DNA from: an uncultured Alphaproteobacteria bacterium
GTDB lineage: Bacteria > Pseudomonadota > Alphaproteobacteria > Caulobacterales > Caulobacteraceae
DNA: 64,000 nucleotides
Direction of reading: 5' to 3'
NCBI GenBank assembly: GCA_903822175.1
Contig: CAIJOB010000030.1
Location: 62,001 to 126,000, forward strand
Made by a program: the position numbers and the translations under genes
Shown: one piece after another, positions 61,341 through 64,000 of the stretch
Numbering within the stretch: position 1 is the first letter of the stretch
Layout: each line of letters opens with the position of its first letter
Notes under the pieces: generated by a model
Seen by the model: only the letters and a program-made list of their open reading frames with translations
The model's database searches: none
What the model was told of the DNA's origin: nothing

Positions 61341-62192
61341 ATGACTGCCCAGGCGCTCGCCATCCGGCCGGCCGGGACAACGCCGGCCCTGCTCGACGCC
61401 TACAGCGCCCTGCTGAACGCCAGCTTCGCGACCGATAAGTTCAACCCCGCGGCGCTCGCCTGGCGCTACCGCGACAATCCGGCCGGGACCGTGATCGGCG
61501 CCGACGCCTGGGACGGCGAACGGCTGGCCGCCCACTACGTCGCCTGCCCGCTGGAGGCCCGGATCGACGGCGAGCTGGTGCGGGGCCTGGTCTCGCTGAA
61601 CACCGCCACCCGTCCGGACTATCAGGGCCAGGGCCTGTTCACGCGGCTCGCGGAGCACGCCTACGGCCTGGGCCGCGACGCCGGCTACGGCTTCGTCATC
61701 GGCGTCGCCAACGCCAATTCGACGCCGGGATTCCTCCGCAAGCTGGCCTTCCAGGACGCCGGGCGCCTGCACGCTGGGGTGCTGGCCCGCCTCCCCAACC
61801 GGTTCGAAACCGCCGCCGTCCAGTATCAAGGCGCCTGGCGCGAGGATCTGCTGGCCTGGCGCCTCGCCAACCCCGACGGACGCTACGCCACCGCCAGGCG
61901 CGGCGGCCTGACCTGCGTCTGGGCCAGGACCCACCTGCCCTTCGTCCAATGCGGCGCCTTCCTACCCTACAGCGGCGAGCTCGCCGGCGTGGGCCGCGCT
62001 CCGATGGCCGCCACCCTGTTCATCGGTCTCGAACCCCGCATGCCACTCGGTCGCCATGGCTTCCTGCCGATCCCCAAGCGCCTGCGCCCCTCGCCGCTGA
62101 ACCTGATCTGGCGGGCGCTCGGTGAGGCCGCCCCCAAGGCGTTGAAGCCCGACGCCGCCGCCATCAACTTCCTCGACTTCGATCCGTACTGA
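61341..62192 (+). CDS. GNAT family N-acetyltransferase
   Basis: A 283-residue protein. The GNAT core in the N-terminal half has YSALLNASFATDKFNPAALA, WDGERLAAHYVACPLE, VSLNTATRPDYQGQGLFTRL, where the Q/R-x-x-G-x-G acetyl-CoA loop is DYQGQGLF, and GFVIGVANANSTPGFLRKLA. A second part of about 120 residues follows, as in the Acetyltransf_9 group linked to polysaccharide genes. The neighbouring PIG-L deacetylase, 16 bases on, suggests acetyl or amino-sugar chemistry on a glycan precursor. Confidence 0.83.
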   Translation: MTAQALAIRPAGTTPALLDAYSALLNASFATDKFNPAALAWRYRDNPAGTVIGADAWDGERLAAHYVACPLEARIDGELVRGLVSLNTATRPDYQGQGLFTRLAEHAYGLGRDAGYGFVIGVANANSTPGFLRKLAFQDAGRLHAGVLARLPNRFETAAVQYQGAWREDLLAWRLANPDGRYATARRGGLTCVWARTHLPFVQCGAFLPYSGELAGVGRAPMAATLFIGLEPRMPLGRHGFLPIPKRLRPSPLNLIWRALGEAAPKALKPDAAAINFLDFDPY

Positions 62193-62208
62193 TGTCCTCG
62201 CTCTTCAC

Positions 62209-62949
62209 ATGACAGTCGTCTACGTCCTCGCCCACTTCGACGATGAATATTGCGGCCTGCCGCTGATCGACGAGGCGCGCGCCGCCGGCCAGGACCAGCT
62301 GTTCCTCTACGTCGTCGACTATCCCAGCGAGACCGTCCGCGAACACCGCCACGCCGAGAGCCGACGGTTCCTGGCCTGGCTGGGGCTGGACCCCAGCCGC
62401 GCCGTCCACATCGGCCAGCAGTCCCGCGCTGTCGACGGCGGCCTGCACAAGGCGCTGCCCACCGCCTACGCCGCCCTTGAGGCCGCGCTCGCAGGCGTCG
62501 AGGCCGAGCGCTTTGTCTGCCCGGCCTGGGAGGGCGGCCATATGGACCACGACATGTGCGCGCTCCTCGCCTCGCAGGCCGCCCAGGCCCGCGGCGTCCC
62601 CGTCGAGATGATCAGCCTCTACAACGGCCAGGGCCTGCCCGCGCCCCTGTTCCACGGCGGTCGCCCGCTCCTAGAGAACGGCCCGCTGCGCCGCTTCAAG
62701 CTCGGCGCCGGCGGCCTCCTGCGCTGGATGCTGGCCGTCCGGTTCTTCATCCTGCAACGCGCCTGGCTAGGCCTCTGGCCCACCATGTTCTGGACCTACT
62801 GGACCCGAGGCTTCGCCGTCCAACGGCTAGACCCAGCCCGCCTCCGCGAACGCCCCCACAACGGTGTCCTGCTCTACGAGCGGATGTTCGGAGTGCCCTA
62901 CGAGGAAGTCCGCGCCGCAGCGGACGCGTTCGTTGGGCGAGGCCACTAG
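62209..62949 (+). CDS. PIG-L/LmbE family deacetylase
   Basis: A 246-residue protein. The zinc site is A8-H9-F-D11-D12-E13 (AHFDDE, a variant of AHPDDE) and H111-M-D-H114 (HMDHD). These are the metal ligands and general base of the PIG-L fold, which removes N-acetyl from GlcNAc-containing lipids or small molecules such as mycothiol and lincosamide precursors. A C-terminal hydrophobic segment (GGLLRWMLAVRFFILQRAWL) implies membrane association. Substrate unknown; co-transcription with the GNAT gene suggests a glycan-related role. Confidence 0.85.
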   Translation: MTVVYVLAHFDDEYCGLPLIDEARAAGQDQLFLYVVDYPSETVREHRHAESRRFLAWLGLDPSRAVHIGQQSRAVDGGLHKALPTAYAALEAALAGVEAERFVCPAWEGGHMDHDMCALLASQAAQARGVPVEMISLYNGQGLPAPLFHGGRPLLENGPLRRFKLGAGGLLRWMLAVRFFILQRAWLGLWPTMFWTYWTRGFAVQRLDPARLRERPHNGVLLYERMFGVPYEEVRAAADAFVGRGH

Positions 62950-63028
62950 GGCGGTGAGTCTTCCTTCTTGAAATTCTGAGTCATAGTGGCTCGGGGGAGC
63001 CCTTTCGGCTCGTGGGGCGTTGACTTAT

Positions 63029-63592
63029 ATGTCAATAGATGGGCGGATATCACAGCTCATCCATGACGGCGAATTGTTCGCGATCGAGCCCCTGTTCGAC
63101 GGGGACAGCGTCGCCCGCCACATGTTGGTTTCGAAGGAGATTTGGGAACTTATCGAGGACCCCCCGCAGAAGTGGAGCGTGCGGTGCGCAAGGATCAGAG
63201 CCGACCTAGAGAGCTTTGTGCAAGGCCAGGAAATCAAAGTCTGTCGTGTTCCATACAAGGCCGACAAGGCGTTCTTGGGATGCCTGCACCCGACGAACGC
63301 AGGCATCTGGGACGTACGATTGGTAGATCCGAACCCAGCAATCCGCTTGCTCGGCTGCTTTGCGGCCGTGGATTTGTTTGTGGCGCTCGTACCAGCCTCG
63401 CGGTCCGTTCCCACGGACCTGCTATTTCGCGGCCCACTAGGGGACAGACAATCGATCCAATGGGACAACATTATCGCCGAGTGCGACACCACTTGGTGGA
63501 CCCTCTTCCATGCCAACGACCGCCTGCGGAGCACTGACGTTCATGACCTCATCAGCGACAAATTCGATCTTGTCGGAGAAGAAGAACCTTGA
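63029..63592 (+). CDS. Hypothetical protein, first gene of a lower-GC pair
   Basis: A 187-residue soluble protein from ATG 63029. It begins MSIDGRISQLIHDGELFAIE, has HMLVSKEIWELIEDPPQKWS, CRVPYKADKAFLGCLHPTNA and ends DVHDLISDKFDLVGEEEP. I do not recognise a domain. Codons are clearly less GC3-biased than the chromosomal genes to the left. The helix-turn-helix gene that follows overlaps it by 50 bases, the arrangement of many toxin-antitoxin or phage accessory pairs; the class is not known. A TTG three codons upstream is an alternative start. Confidence 0.65.
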   Translation: MSIDGRISQLIHDGELFAIEPLFDGDSVARHMLVSKEIWELIEDPPQKWSVRCARIRADLESFVQGQEIKVCRVPYKADKAFLGCLHPTNAGIWDVRLVDPNPAIRLLGCFAAVDLFVALVPASRSVPTDLLFRGPLGDRQSIQWDNIIAECDTTWWTLFHANDRLRSTDVHDLISDKFDLVGEEEP

Positions 63593-64000
63593 CCGGCTCT
63601 CCCATGCGACACGCGCATACTTTCAGAACCGCACAAAGAATCGCGTCCACAACCTTGTGCTGACCAAATTCCGCCAGGAAAAGGAAGCGGGTCGCCTTAC
63701 CCAAGCGCTTCTTGCGAAACGCATGGGGAAAACCCCGGATCAAATCAGCCGTATCCTCAACTATCCCAGCAACCTTGGACTGGAGATGCTGAGCGACCTG
63801 CTACTTGCCATCGTGGGCGAGGAAATAGACGCGACTTCCAGTGATCCCGAAAAACGAGCGCCCGAGAACGCTCGTTCCAAGGAGATATTGGCAGATCAGG
63901 GCCGCCCAATACTCGACTTGAAGGTATATGGAGAGCAACCTGTGGCAAAGGGTGGCGTGAATATTCGGTATGGAGAGTTTAAACCACAGCCAGAGCCGGT
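63543..64000 (+). CDS. Helix-turn-helix regulator, C-terminus cut by window edge
   Basis: The frame from ATG 63543 is open to the window end (152 codons). It has an N-terminal helical region, then the HTH KEAGRLTQALLAKRMGKTPD followed by QISRILNYPSN, where LAKRMGKTPDQISRIL is a typical XRE recognition helix. The tail ILDLKVYGEQPVAKGGVNIR continues beyond the edge. Overlap with the previous gene implies translational coupling and probably joint function. Lower GC and isolation from the left-hand genes point to recent acquisition. Confidence 0.72.
   Translation, partial: MTSSATNSILSEKKNLDRLSHATRAYFQNRTKNRVHNLVLTKFRQEKEAGRLTQALLAKRMGKTPDQISRILNYPSNLGLEMLSDLLLAIVGEEIDATSSDPEKRAPENARSKEILADQGRPILDLKVYGEQPVAKGGVNIRYGEFKPQPEP

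Overview
The window looks like chromosomal DNA of an alphaproteobacterium of the Caulobacteraceae, closest in style to Phenylobacterium or Caulobacter. The signs are very high GC, strong GC3 codon bias, a Caulobacter-type lipid A cluster with an embedded tyrosine-phosphatase homologue, phoR-phoU-phoB next to purD, a DUF4170 protein, an ELM1 family protein, a PEP-CTERM protein and small alphaproteobacterial proteins. The genus is an inference from gene content, not a computed placement. I see no IS element, integrase, prophage block, CRISPR array or rRNA. One tRNA gene is present.

Positions 1-8.2 kb: a partial secreted protein, a serine beta-lactamase family hydrolase, a YjbR protein, an NAD-dependent reductase/epimerase, an XRE regulator, an S10 serine carboxypeptidase, an MFS transporter and a GFA family protein. 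Positions 8.3-18 kb: a glycine-rich secreted protein, an ETF-beta-type lysine methyltransferase, an EamA exporter, an OsmC peroxidase, a VOC protein, two tandem trypsin-like proteases with a shared N-terminal domain, an M24 peptidase, an HWE/HisKA_2-type kinase, a Tim44-like protein and a heme-binding beta-barrel protein. Positions 18-32 kb: secreted scavenging enzymes (penicillin acylase family, DAO oxidase, GH20 hexosaminidase, gamma-glutamyltransferase), a tandem-ACT protein, a PEP-CTERM protein, a winged-helix/TPR regulator interrupted near its start by a stop codon, a YdeI protein with ACG where the start is expected, and a second YjbR protein.

Positions 32-44 kb: a lipocalin, a Phd-like small protein, UbiD, a MAPEG protein and PmbA, followed by an envelope cluster: DUF4170, DSP phosphatase (opposite strand), MsbA-type ABC exporter, DUF374 acyltransferase, His-rich CDF exporter, WaaA and LpxK. 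The last five are co-directional and mostly translationally coupled. A PadR regulator with a palindromic operator/promoter and its partner membrane protein follow. Positions 44-52.3 kb: a phosphotransferase, purD, phoB, phoU, phoR, a truncated sirtuin, amtB with a possible sigma-54 promoter, DUF167, YggT and tRNA-Ala(CGC).

Positions 52.4-64 kb are less regular. They hold a 580-base stretch without a credible gene, a COG4705 membrane protein, an outer-membrane protein remnant, PepSY and DUF3617 proteins, a GT39 glycosyltransferase, a second copy of the DSP phosphatase, a 2OG-Fe(II) oxygenase, an ELM1 family protein, a 55-residue DxDGD protein, a polytopic membrane protein, a GNAT and a PIG-L deacetylase. 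The window ends in a lower-GC pair: an unknown protein overlapped by a helix-turn-helix regulator cut by the window edge. The best candidates for something under-described are the second-phosphatase/oxygenase/ELM1 neighbourhood, the tandem proteases and the terminal gene pair.
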